From a virus, in IMG/VR virus record IMGVR_UViG_3300030333_007852, positions 1-64,000 of that record: 64,000 bases of DNA; one strand, given 5' to 3'. The position numbers and the translations under genes are program-made. The notes beneath the pieces are model-generated. The model ran no database searches. It saw nothing but the letters and a program-made list of their open reading frames with translations, and was not told the origin of the DNA. Of this stretch, positions 23,022 to 30,542 are shown one piece after another (within the stretch, counting starts at the first letter, position 1; every line of letters begins with the position of its first letter).

Positions 23022-24848
23022 TTAACCTTGTCTAGTAACTACAATTTTATCAGATATATTTTGCAAATCTTTAAAATAAGGATATTGAAAGAAAAGCAAA
23101 GGTATATCTTGTTCTGTAAACGTAAAGTCTGAAGTAGGGTAAACAGGATTGTATACTAAAAAGCTAAGCCCATCAGTTTGTATTGTTTCTGTGTTAAACT
23201 CTCTAGAAGTGTTTACTGATACAACGCCATCGACATTTAATATATCCTGATTAATATTTCTTATATCTAAAAGTTGACCTAACTCTATATTAGATTGAGA
23301 AAAATAATTGTTAAAAATATCTACAACGTCGTTTTTAACTGACGTTAAATCTCTTAGAGAATTTTTACTAACCACGACATTTAAATTTGTAACATCTCCT
23401 GTTGCTACAGCATCAATATAATCAGAGGATGCATTAGATACACCAAAATTAACCTCCATGTAAACCGGATCATTTACTACTAACTCAGCAGTAGCACTCT
23501 TAATATCATCTAATAAAGTGGTAATAGCATTTTTCTGAGCGATTGAAAGATAACTAGTTCTTATATCTAATGAATTTGTTAATATTTTATTAGGTACTGC
23601 AAATATGTATATGTTGTTAAAATCGCATGAGTCAGAAAAGTTAACTTGATTAAAAAGAACTCTTGAATCGTCATTAGGTCTTACCAACCCAATGTCAAAA
23701 AAGTATTTTTGGAACACTGATGTATAGTCAAAATTGTTGACGACAGAAGTAGAGCTAATAAAATTACCAAAATTCTTATTAATATAATTTTCATAATCTG
23801 TAGTAGTAATTAAACGATATTGTGAATTGAAAAGATTAGGTGCGTTTTGTTTAATTTCGCTTACTGTTTCTTTATCTTTAAAATTGGTAGAAGAGTTTTT
23901 ATTAGTAAATGAAAGCTTAGCTGCATTCGATCTAGTTATGACATTAGAAAATTCAGGAAGCGTATCAGCTAAAATCCTATTAAACCTTGTCGTGTTATAA
24001 AAATAAAGCTCCTGGTTATCTAATTTACCTTTACTTAATTGTCCTATAGCTGCATCAGATTTAAGATAGTAAATTGCTACAGTGTCACCGGGTCTTAATC
24101 TCTTACCATTTATATTATTACCGAACTTAATTTCATATTGTTCGTTTTCGTTAAACCTAACTGAATATTTTTTAGATGAACCATTTTCGAGATATAATGA
24201 AGTTGTTCGTGTCCATTTTTCCCATTTAGGATTTTTAACATTAGGTAAAATATAAACATCTATACTGTTATTGTCGATGTAAAAATTTGCTTCTGGGTCA
24301 GAAGATGCTAAAATAGCAACTTCGTTATCTTCGCCAATTGCTTGAAACGAAGGAAATTCAACAAACTCACCATTATATAATAGAGTGTTATTTTGAAAAT
24401 CAGTTAACACTTGAACACCAGTAGATGTTTTCTGGAATGAAATATCATTTGTAAAACTGTAAGATGTACCAGAGGTTGTAAAATAACTATATCTTGGGAT
24501 TGTATATAAATTCTTTTCTAAAGATGAATTAGCTACACATTCAAAAGCAAGGTTAGCTGTTTGAGGTCCAGTTGGGTTATAATCAATTGATTTGACTATC
24601 TGATTAATATTTTCATATAACTCTGCTTGACTGAATAAAGACTCAGATGAATTCTTATTTAAATAGTATATTAGTACGTGGTAAGAATAAGCAACGATAT
24701 CGATGATGGCAGATAAATTACTTCCTTCGTAGTTCTGATCAGTAAAAATTTTCTGGTCATTCAACCTTTCTATAATAAGGTCTTTAAGGCTTATAGCATC
24801 AAATGCTACATAACCATTTTGTTTTATTTTAAAATCTGTATCTGCCAT
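23022..24848 (-). CDS. 6: Baseplate wedge protein, gp6-like
   Basis: 608 residues, close to T4 gp6 (about 660). The N-terminal segment is typical of gp6/baseplate-J-type proteins: ISLKDLIIERLNDQK, then NLSAIIDIVAYSYHVLIYYL, and SIDYNPTGPQTA. The central NENEQYEIKFGNNINGKRL also fits the family. The protein forms the ring that links wedge arms in contractile-tail baseplates. It lies 1 bp downstream of the gp25 gene, the same order as in T4 (25 then 6). Confidence 0.85.
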   Translation of the reverse strand: MADTDFKIKQNGYVAFDAISLKDLIIERLNDQKIFTDQNYEGSNLSAIIDIVAYSYHVLIYYLNKNSSESLFSQAELYENINQIVKSIDYNPTGPQTANLAFECVANSSLEKNLYTIPRYSYFTTSGTSYSFTNDISFQKTSTGVQVLTDFQNNTLLYNGEFVEFPSFQAIGEDNEVAILASSDPEANFYIDNNSIDVYILPNVKNPKWEKWTRTTSLYLENGSSKKYSVRFNENEQYEIKFGNNINGKRLRPGDTVAIYYLKSDAAIGQLSKGKLDNQELYFYNTTRFNRILADTLPEFSNVITRSNAAKLSFTNKNSSTNFKDKETVSEIKQNAPNLFNSQYRLITTTDYENYINKNFGNFISSTSVVNNFDYTSVFQKYFFDIGLVRPNDDSRVLFNQVNFSDSCDFNNIYIFAVPNKILTNSLDIRTSYLSIAQKNAITTLLDDIKSATAELVVNDPVYMEVNFGVSNASSDYIDAVATGDVTNLNVVVSKNSLRDLTSVKNDVVDIFNNYFSQSNIELGQLLDIRNINQDILNVDGVVSVNTSREFNTETIQTDGLSFLVYNPVYPTSDFTFTEQDIPLLFFQYPYFKDLQNISDKIVVTRQG

Positions 24849-24849
24849 A

Positions 24850-25338
24850 TTAATTGTAAAAAGTTATTCCTGTTGAATTTAAAGCCGCTTTAATATTTAA
24901 AACGCTATTATTATTTATGAATGGTACTGCCATCGACAACTCAATATTGTATTGTTGATTATCATAATCTACTATAACGTTCACTTCTTTTAGATCAACT
25001 CTTGGTTCTTGCACCTTTATTGTATTCCTTACAGCTTCGCCTATCATTTGAGCAGTATCGGTATTGCAAGCTCCAAACAAAAATTGATTTAAGTTTAACC
25101 CAAAATTGGGGTTTAAAATTTTATCGCCAGGAAACGTAGTAAATATGTTGACAATGCTATTCTCTATAGCTCCTAAGTCATAACTACCTACTATATCGTT
25201 TACTTTTAGATCAGAATACAGCTCTTGCTCTTGTAATTGATCAAATTCAAAATCAAGTTTAACGTCAGCATAAGTAAACTGCTTTTTGTATGTCACATTC
25301 TTAGGTTTTTCTAAGTTATTGAATACAATGTTGGCCAT
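24850..25338 (-). CDS. 25: Baseplate wedge protein, gp25-like
   Basis: 162 residues. It matches the GPW/gp25 family: AIENSIVNIFTTFPGDKILN, then PNFGLNLNQFLFG, and AVRNTIKVQEPRVDLKEV, the conserved core that resembles lysozyme-like gp25 and TssE. It nucleates the sheath and wedge interface. It has a late hexamer 5 nt upstream and is transcribed with gp6. Divergent from the plus-strand gene at 25389, with the two hexamers facing each other in a 50-bp spacer. Confidence 0.9.
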   Translation of the reverse strand: MANIVFNNLEKPKNVTYKKQFTYADVKLDFEFDQLQEQELYSDLKVNDIVGSYDLGAIENSIVNIFTTFPGDKILNPNFGLNLNQFLFGACNTDTAQMIGEAVRNTIKVQEPRVDLKEVNVIVDYDNQQYNIELSMAVPFINNNSVLNIKAALNSTGITFYN

Positions 25339-25343
25339 ATTAT

Positions 25344-25349
25344 TATTTA
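25344..25349 (-). promoter_or_regulatory. Late-type promoter hexamer TAAATA
   Basis: Ends 5 nt before the ATG of the gp25-like gene at 25338. Confidence 0.65.
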
Positions 25350-25377
25350 ATACACATTTAAATTAGCTTAAGCGGCA

Positions 25378-25383
25378 TAAATA
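25378..25383 (+). promoter_or_regulatory. Late-type promoter hexamer TAAATA
   Basis: CATAAATAATATTGTG: ends 5 nt before a GTG codon, supporting GTG at 25389 as the start. Confidence 0.6.
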
Positions 25384-25388
25384 ATATT

Positions 25389-26009
25389 GTGGAAAAGAAA
25401 TTCAATAAGATTTATGAATCTTACGTTTCTAGGTATACCAGAGGGGGATTCCTTACAGGAGACTTAGTAAAGGTAAGAAGTGACTTTAAATCAACAGATG
25501 GATACAAAAAGTTAACTCCAGAATTCAAACAAGCTTTAGATGATCTAATGGCAAGTGATCTGAACTTAAGAGTATCTGGAATTGAAAACAAATATCCTTC
25601 AGCACAACCCGGAAACACAGATAATTCAAGTGGTGAGTTTTCTGTTACAGTCTCTCAAGAGACAGCGCCAGGTAGATATGATGGCTTTTATCAGTTTCCT
25701 GATGATATTTTTGAACCTGTAGATGTTTATCCTAACAGGATGCCAGTACCAAATAGCATGGTTAGACCAAATGGTACTGAAATCGACCCAGATACTTTAG
25801 AGTATGAAGATCCAGGTATTGGAGTTGATCCTCTTGTTTCGCAAGTTGATGCAGGCTACTTAGCTGACGATCCAAAACAACCTAAGCAAGGAGAAGATAG
25901 AGAATTACACAATGTTAATGCTAAAATTGATCAATTCGGAGCACCTGAATTAGATGCACAAGCAATTGGCGGCGGTAATATGCCAGACACTAGCATCTAC
26001 TTAAAGTAA
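25389..26009 (+). CDS. Hypothetical virion-type protein
   Basis: 206 residues from a GTG start fixed by the spacing of the late hexamer. The N-terminus is basic (KKFNKIYESYVSRYTRGGFL); the rest is acidic with many Pro, Gly and Asp and few hydrophobic runs, suggesting an extended or partly disordered protein. No domain recognised. The last 20 bp overlap the convergent clamp-loader gene. Late expression and position next to gp25 suggest a virion or assembly role. Confidence 0.6.
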   Translation: MEKKFNKIYESYVSRYTRGGFLTGDLVKVRSDFKSTDGYKKLTPEFKQALDDLMASDLNLRVSGIENKYPSAQPGNTDNSSGEFSVTVSQETAPGRYDGFYQFPDDIFEPVDVYPNRMPVPNSMVRPNGTEIDPDTLEYEDPGIGVDPLVSQVDAGYLADDPKQPKQGEDRELHNVNAKIDQFGAPELDAQAIGGGNMPDTSIYLK

Positions 26010-26904
26010 TAAAACAAGAGTAAGCGTTGATTTCTTGATCCATAACAAAGCTTGATTTATAGATAAAGTCGTGACAAGTAACAAGTTGCGACTTTTTCTT
26101 TTCCTCATTGATATCTAATTCGTCGATATAATTAAACATCTCTTTTAACAATACAGGATAGTCGTTATTAAATGTATGCTCATTCTTTATAGCTAACTTT
26201 CTGCACTTAAGTACATGGCCATGTGATATAAGTTTATACAAATCGCCAATAAGTTTGGATACGTTAGATGAGTCATCAAGCTTTATAACACCATCAGTGT
26301 TTAGCTTCTGAATTGTGTTGATAGTCTTTCTAATATCAGGGAAATTATCTTTAACAATCTTATCTAAATCTTCATCACTTGCTGTAATTTTCTCTTCAGC
26401 ACAGATCTCTTTTATTCTTCTAAGAATAGATTCGTGGTCATGTGTAATGCTAAATGTTTGACATCTAGATTGCAATGCAGGAATAATTCTATGCTTATAG
26501 TTAGCAGTTAGAATAAATCGAGTAATAGCACTATACTCTTCCATTACATTACGCAATGCTCTTTGACCATCTTGCGTTAGTCCATCACACTCATCAAGAA
26601 TGATTACTTTGAGAGGAAATAAACTTTTAGTTTTAGCATAGTTTGTAACTTTGCTTCTAATTGTATCAATACCATTTTCATCTGATGCATTGATATATAA
26701 ATGGTCACATTCCATGAGTTCATTTACAAAGATCTTTGCAAGAGTGGTCTTACCAATACCCGGACTACCTACTAGCAACACATTAGGTATGCTACCTTTA
26801 CCAGCAGAGCTATTTATTAACTCTTCAATAGGGTTACCTAATTTAAGACAATAGTCTACAATACGTTTCGGGCGATATTTTTCTACTAAAAGATTATCGA
26901 ACAT
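25990..26904 (-). CDS. 44: Clamp-loader large subunit, gp44-like (paralog 1)
   Basis: 304 residues of the RFC/gp44 AAA+ family. Walker A GSPGIGKTT (45-53), Walker B VIILDECDG (100-108), sensor-1 region FILTANYKHRIIPALQ, and the SRC arginine-finger motif at 146-148. With gp62 such proteins load the sliding clamp onto primer-template DNA using ATP. A second gp44-like gene lies at 28826 and a gp62-like gene at 61335, so the loader may contain two kinds of ATPase subunit. A degenerate -10 box (TATTAT, 26911-26916) ends 6 nt before the ATG. Confidence 0.85.
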   Translation of the reverse strand: MFDNLLVEKYRPKRIVDYCLKLGNPIEELINSSAGKGSIPNVLLVGSPGIGKTTLAKIFVNELMECDHLYINASDENGIDTIRSKVTNYAKTKSLFPLKVIILDECDGLTQDGQRALRNVMEEYSAITRFILTANYKHRIIPALQSRCQTFSITHDHESILRRIKEICAEEKITASDEDLDKIVKDNFPDIRKTINTIQKLNTDGVIKLDDSSNVSKLIGDLYKLISHGHVLKCRKLAIKNEHTFNNDYPVLLKEMFNYIDELDINEEKKKSQLVTCHDFIYKSSFVMDQEINAYSCFITLSRC

Positions 26905-26910
26905 GACTTA

Positions 26911-26916
26911 ATAATA
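26911..26916 (-). promoter_or_regulatory. Possible early-type -10 box (TATTAT)
   Basis: One mismatch to TATAAT; ends 6 nt before the ATG at 26904. Confidence 0.35.
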
Positions 26917-26929
26917 ATGTCATTACTGC

Positions 26930-27517
26930 TTAATACAATGTGTCTTCTAAACAAGCAGGATTTTTCTCTGCTCGACCAGACAAATGGTAAGCTTGATTTT
27001 TTACTCGTTTAGGAATAATAATTTTTTTCATAACGTAATTGTTAATTTTTGAAGTCCATATATGAACTCTATTCCAAAAACGAAAAGAAAACCTACTTCT
27101 GTAATCATCAAGAAAACTTTGTTCAATATCATACATGCGTTCTTGATCTTCTCTTTCTTCTTTTGAAGCTAAATATTCTTTTCTTAGAAGATCTTTTGTA
27201 TCTAACTTACCGTTCTTAAATGAAAACTTAAAGTCAAAAATATATTCCGTTTCTTCTTCATCTCTAATAAGAGTATAAAAGTTAACATCACCTGTATAAT
27301 CTTCTTTTATCCATTCAGTATCAACTTTTGTTTCAAATTCATCTCTTAGAAATTTTCTCCTAAATAGTTGTCTGCGATAAATTTTATATTCACCCATTAT
27401 ACAGTCCAAATCTTTAGTTTGAAAATCTGTATCGTTATCAAAATATTTTTCATCTTTCTTATCTAGAACATTTCTTAGATAAGAAACCGGCACTTTAATT
27501 GTATCAAACATTCCCAT
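26930..27517 (-). CDS. Hypothetical protein (MGMFDTIKVP-type)
   Basis: 195 residues beginning MGMFDTIKVPVSYLRNVL and continuing FQTKDLDCIMGEYKIYRRQL, an N-terminal pattern I associate with unknown proteins of other tailed phages, though I cannot name a family. The middle is highly charged; the C-terminal 50 residues are basic with a short hydrophobic stretch. GAAAGA is a weak ribosome site. It lies between the structured GC-rich spacer and the first clamp-loader gene. Confidence 0.6.
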   Translation of the reverse strand: MGMFDTIKVPVSYLRNVLDKKDEKYFDNDTDFQTKDLDCIMGEYKIYRRQLFRRKFLRDEFETKVDTEWIKEDYTGDVNFYTLIRDEEETEYIFDFKFSFKNGKLDTKDLLRKEYLASKEEREDQERMYDIEQSFLDDYRSRFSFRFWNRVHIWTSKINNYVMKKIIIPKRVKNQAYHLSGRAEKNPACLEDTLY

Positions 27518-27540
27518 ATCTTTCTTTAATTAATTAGTCG

Positions 27541-27601
27541 TCGCAGCGCCACCTGCGATACGATAACCCTCTAGTTGGTTATCCAGTGTAAGATGTCTTA
27601 C
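27541..27601 (-). ncRNA. GC-rich structured spacer with three adjacent perfect hairpins
   Basis: Three perfect inverted repeats lie end to end: 27541-27558 (6-bp stem, 6-nt loop), 27562-27583 (7-bp stem, 8-nt loop) and 27588-27601 (6-bp stem, 2-nt loop). The block is clearly richer in GC than its surroundings and contains no convincing gene. It is not a tRNA: no closing acceptor stem or T-arm can be drawn on either strand, and no U-tract follows. It could be a structured RNA, a processing site or a protein-binding region. Orientation is uncertain. Confidence 0.4.
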
Positions 27602-27692
27602 CATCCCTGTCCAACACGTTGACACGCTTCTCTGTATCTAGATTCGAGATCGTTGGCGATGGAGGCGTTGTACTCACCGACAAAATTTTCAT
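27579..27692 (-). CDS. Possible small frame after the HMA gene (doubtful)
   Basis: A 37-residue frame starts at an ATG that overlaps the TGA of the HMA-domain gene (ATGA). Its Ser/Thr/Pro-rich product and GC-rich codons are unlike the phage. A second frame in the same DNA (27598 to about 27690) encodes a more protein-like peptide (GEYNASIANDLESRYREACQ) but has no start codon. One of the two may be the remnant of a gene broken by a frameshift. Confidence 0.25.
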   Translation of the reverse strand: MKILSVSTTPPSPTISNLDTEKRVNVLDRDGKTSYTG

Positions 27693-28078
27693 ACTAATGC
27701 TTCTAATTTAACCTTAATTGATTTAACTTCATAACCTGCATCTTTTACAGATTTCTTTATTTTAGCTTCATACTTTTTCAAAAAATCTTTTCTGTTGTCT
27801 TGAAAAAAGCTCGAAAGTTTAAGACACACGCTTTGATTTTTTACATTAAAGGTAATATCTTTTACAGATAGTGAAAACAATTTGGCTAAATTCTTTTTAA
27901 CTCCAATTGCACAAGACGGGCAGACTAAACCGGGTACAATAATTTCTACATCACATGTAATTAGTTTGTCAACCAATACCGGTTTAGGTGGACCTACTAA
28001 CATTCTACTATGTGGTGGTACTTTAGCTTGAGTTGTTAATGTAAAAGCTAAAACAATTATAAATGGTAATTTTTTCAT
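27689..28078 (-). CDS. Secreted heavy-metal-associated (HMA-like) domain protein
   Basis: 129 residues. A signal peptide (MKKLPFIIVLAFTLTTQA, then a charged mature start) precedes an HMA/ferredoxin-like fold: GLVCPSCAIGVKKNL gives the C-x2-C metal-binding loop, and KSVKDAGYEVKSI the usual closing helix and strand. HMA domains bind copper, mercury or similar soft metals; CPSC differs from the common MxCxxC form only in the preceding residue. It is translationally coupled (ATGA overlap) with the secreted protein upstream. Exported metal-binding proteins are unusual in phage genomes. Confidence 0.7.
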   Translation of the reverse strand: MKKLPFIIVLAFTLTTQAKVPPHSRMLVGPPKPVLVDKLITCDVEIIVPGLVCPSCAIGVKKNLAKLFSLSVKDITFNVKNQSVCLKLSSFFQDNRKDFLKKYEAKIKKSVKDAGYEVKSIKVKLEALV

Positions 28079-28794
28079 TTGTTGTCAGATAATTCTATCG
28101 CTTCTCCGAAATTTACAAGTTTGCGTTCACGTTTAATTTTTTCAACGGTATAGTTTTCAGGTCGATATCTTGTACGTTGCCACCATTCTTCATAATCTAC
28201 AAAATTATCAAATTGTTCAAAACTAATTGGAGAATCAGGAAACTTAATAGTAACATACCAATCATTATTTTTATCACTCTCTTTAGCTCTTTCTACAGCA
28301 TTTCTAATTTTAATGCCTCCAAATACTTTTACTGCATGTTCGTACGAAACACCATCACGACCTACCTGACCGTACTGTCCTGCAGTATAGTGATCTTTAT
28401 CAATATGACCGTCAGGACCTATCTTGAAAATAGTCCATTGTCCATTAGTAACATCATCTACTTTATATGTAGGTTTACTCCCTCTAAATGCATGAGCTGG
28501 GATATTATCACCCGCTACAATATTAACAAAAACCATTTTCTTCTCTTTTGTAGCTTTTTCAATTGCTTTTTTAGTTACTGTAGAGAGATTACGATTGTAA
28601 TAATTTAGAGATTTTAAAAAATATTCATCTGCTTTTTTTAGAGGAACATAAATTGTTTTCTCACTTATAATATCATTAATGATAAAATATTCTGTTTGCG
28701 ATTTAGACTCAAATATTTCTTCACGAGTCTTAATCCCGTCAGTATCATCTGCATGTAAGCTTGCTGCTAGCAGAAAAGGAAGTATATATTTCAT
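28075..28794 (-). CDS. Secreted protein of unknown function
   Basis: 239 residues with a short signal peptide (MKYILPFLLAASLHADD, probable cleavage after Ala15). The mature protein is charged. AIEKATKEKKMVFVNIV resembles the strand before the active site of thioredoxin folds, but the Cys pair is absent, and I see no Cys in the mature chain. A TATAAT box with a CGGA element lies 7 nt before the ATG, implying early expression. It overlaps the HMA-like gene by 4 bp, so the two exported proteins probably act together in the host envelope. Confidence 0.65.
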   Translation of the reverse strand: MKYILPFLLAASLHADDTDGIKTREEIFESKSQTEYFIINDIISEKTIYVPLKKADEYFLKSLNYYNRNLSTVTKKAIEKATKEKKMVFVNIVAGDNIPAHAFRGSKPTYKVDDVTNGQWTIFKIGPDGHIDKDHYTAGQYGQVGRDGVSYEHAVKVFGGIKIRNAVERAKESDKNNDWYVTIKFPDSPISFEQFDNFVDYEEWWQRTRYRPENYTVEKIKRERKLVNFGEAIELSDNK

Positions 28795-28801
28795 GTGCTC
28801 T

Positions 28802-28817
28802 ATTATAGCACAATCCG
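28802..28817 (-). promoter_or_regulatory. Early-type -10 box with upstream CGGA element
   Basis: CGGATTGTGCTATAAT; the hexamer (28802-28807) ends 7 nt before the ATG at 28794. Drives the two-gene secreted-protein operon. Confidence 0.65.
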
Positions 28818-28825
28818 AAGACTAA

Positions 28826-29758
28826 TCAAGCTTTAAGCTTCTTCATTATCTCCAAACAACAAGCGAATGAATTTATTTCTTTATCCAATACGAAAGTGTT
28901 CCGATATAAGTATTCGGAAATTAAAATAAGAATATCATTTTTTAAACCTTCTTCAAGGTCTTCTTTTTCATGAGTATAATTGAAAAGAAGTTTAAGAAGA
29001 GAGTGATACTCACCGTTAAACTTTTCATCATTATCTGTAAGAAATTGTCTAATGTTATCAGTAATACCAGATTTAATTCTATCAAAGAGATCGTCAACAA
29101 ACACCTTGTCTGTTTCTTCTTTGTCGATAGTGAGTCTACCATTGACTGTATACTTTTGAATATTGTTAACACATTTTCTAATATCAGGGTAATCCTTTTT
29201 GATCAACTTAATGAAGTAATCCCTGTTCTCTTCAGTAAGTGTTATTCGTTCGTAGTTTAAGATTGCACTGCATCTTTTAACTACTTCTAAAATAGGAGGA
29301 GTTAAATCAAAGTTTTGGCATCTGCTTTGAAGTGCAGGAATAATTTTATGAATATAATTACATGTTAGAATCCATCTTGTGGTCCTGCTATATTCTTCGA
29401 TAGCATTACGAAGAGCTTTTTGACTCTCTTGCATAAGACCATCACACTCATCCAATATAATTACATTAATCTTACCCTTTTTAGGTCTTTGTTTTGCATA
29501 AGCAATAGCTTTTTCTCTAATTGATTCGATATCATTTTCATCAGATGCATTAATGTAAATGTAATCACATTTAATTAGATCTTTAACGATAATTTTTGCT
29601 AAAGAAGTTTTACCAATACCAGGAGGACCAGCAAATAGAAGATTGGGTATCTCATCCTTTTCTTTAAACTGGTTAAAGACGGCATAATTCTCGTCTGTAA
29701 GAATTATGTCGTCTAAGGTTTGCGGTCTATATTTTTCAACAAATAGACTATCGAACAT
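28826..29758 (-). CDS. 44: Clamp-loader large subunit, gp44-like (paralog 2)
   Basis: 310 residues from MFDSLFVEKYRPQTLDDII. Walker A AGPPGIGKTS (about 43-52), Walker B VIILDECDG, sensor-1 WILTCNYIHKIIPALQ and the SRC arginine-finger motif are all intact, so it should be an active RFC-type ATPase. It aligns end to end with paralog 1 by eye but is clearly diverged. Longer in-frame starts exist; this one is supported by a TAAATA hexamer 5 nt upstream, giving it late-type rather than early-type control. It follows the dUTPase gene directly. Confidence 0.85.
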   Translation of the reverse strand: MFDSLFVEKYRPQTLDDIILTDENYAVFNQFKEKDEIPNLLFAGPPGIGKTSLAKIIVKDLIKCDYIYINASDENDIESIREKAIAYAKQRPKKGKINVIILDECDGLMQESQKALRNAIEEYSRTTRWILTCNYIHKIIPALQSRCQNFDLTPPILEVVKRCSAILNYERITLTEENRDYFIKLIKKDYPDIRKCVNNIQKYTVNGRLTIDKEETDKVFVDDLFDRIKSGITDNIRQFLTDNDEKFNGEYHSLLKLLFNYTHEKEDLEEGLKNDILILISEYLYRNTFVLDKEINSFACCLEIMKKLKA

Positions 29759-29762
29759 ATCA

Positions 29763-30266
29763 TTATTTACTATCAGACGAGCCAAATCCATCAGCTCCTC
29801 TATTAGTATCAGATACTTCGTCAGCCCATTCAACAATAGGTTGTTGTAGTTTATAAACAACTAGTTGAGCACAACCTTTACCCTTTTCAATAACCGCATC
29901 ATTATCTGAAAAGTTATAAAGTTTAACACCGAGATCACCTCTGTATTGATTATCGATAACCCCTAAGTGAGGTTGCAAGCTATGTTTAAACCCCAATCCT
30001 GATCGAGGTTCAATTCGAAACCAATAACCTTCAGTAATGTCGGCTAAAGTCAAACCTACCGGAACAACTGCACTACCTCTTGCAGGAATAGTTGTATCTT
30101 CTACACTGAACAAATCATATCCAGAGTCACCTGTCAAACATGCTTCGTTGTTAACCGAAGGAAGTTTTGCATCATCATGCGTCTTTTTGAATTTAATCTT
30201 TAATGGTGTGACATCTGCATACACCCAATTAGTACTAACATCATTCATATCCTTATGATATAACAT
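29763..30266 (-). CDS. dut: dUTP diphosphatase (trimeric dUTPase)
   Basis: 167 residues with all five motifs of the trimeric dUTPase family in order: GDSGYDLFS (1), PRSGLGFK (2), GVIDNQYRGDLGV with the catalytic Asp (3), GKGCAQLVV (4) and the C-terminal RGADGFGSSD (5). It hydrolyses dUTP to dUMP, lowering uracil in DNA and supplying dTMP synthesis. An alternative ATG six codons in (30248) follows AAGGAT and may be the true start. Immediately upstream of clamp-loader paralog 2. Confidence 0.92.
   Translation of the reverse strand: MLYHKDMNDVSTNWVYADVTPLKIKFKKTHDDAKLPSVNNEACLTGDSGYDLFSVEDTTIPARGSAVVPVGLTLADITEGYWFRIEPRSGLGFKHSLQPHLGVIDNQYRGDLGVKLYNFSDNDAVIEKGKGCAQLVVYKLQQPIVEWADEVSDTNRGADGFGSSDSK
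29764..29769 (-). promoter_or_regulatory. Late-type promoter hexamer TAAATA
   Basis: Ends 5 nt before the ATG at 29758; overlaps the stop codon of the dUTPase gene and decides the clamp-loader start. Confidence 0.6.
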
Positions 30267-30278
30267 AATCTAAAATCA

Positions 30279-30500
30279 TCAACACATATCAGCTTCATCA
30301 ATATCAATAAAGCGTAATAATTCATAAACCTTTTCAGTTTTCATATCATAAAAATAATTCAAAGGTGAATCATTGTCTAAATTTTTATGAGGTGCATCTA
30401 GCCAATCTTCTGCATTTTCTGACCCCACTACAGCGCAAACTTCATTTACCAAATTTGCAAATTCGATCAATCTATGATTCGGAATATTCATTAACATCAT
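30279..30500 (-). CDS. DUF2384-like (MbcA/ParS/Xre toxin-binding domain) protein
   Basis: 73 residues beginning MMLMNIPNHRLIEF. The segment AVVGSENAEDWLDAPHKNLD followed by SPLNYF and then VYELLRFID matches the C-terminal toxin-binding domain of Xre/MbcA/ParS antitoxins (pattern: Gly, then A-x-x-W-L-x-x-P, then L and SPL, ending V-x-x-L-x-x-I). The DNA-binding half of such antitoxins is missing and no RES-type toxin is nearby. It may act as an orphan antitoxin that neutralises a host toxin, but this is an inference. No clear promoter; it ends 13 bp upstream of the dUTPase gene. Confidence 0.55.
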   Translation of the reverse strand: MMLMNIPNHRLIEFANLVNEVCAVVGSENAEDWLDAPHKNLDNDSPLNYFYDMKTEKVYELLRFIDIDEADMC

Positions 30501-30530
30501 TCTAATTGTTGTACTAGTTAAAACCACTAT

Positions 30531-30536
30531 TAAATA
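30531..30536 (+). promoter_or_regulatory. Late-type promoter hexamer TAAATA
   Basis: Ends 6 nt before the GTG at 30543 and supports that start. Confidence 0.6.
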
Positions 30537-30542
30537 TATATT

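Noticed and set aside
27541-27601. tRNA gene suggested by three consecutive hairpins
   Set aside because: No acceptor stem closes the three arms on either strand, no T-loop consensus, and the middle stem-loop has the wrong loop size.
28826-29860. Longer start for the second clamp-loader subunit (34 extra residues)
   Set aside because: The extension overlaps the dUTPase gene, does not resemble clamp loaders, and the late hexamer lies 5 nt before the internal MFDSLFVEKYRP start.
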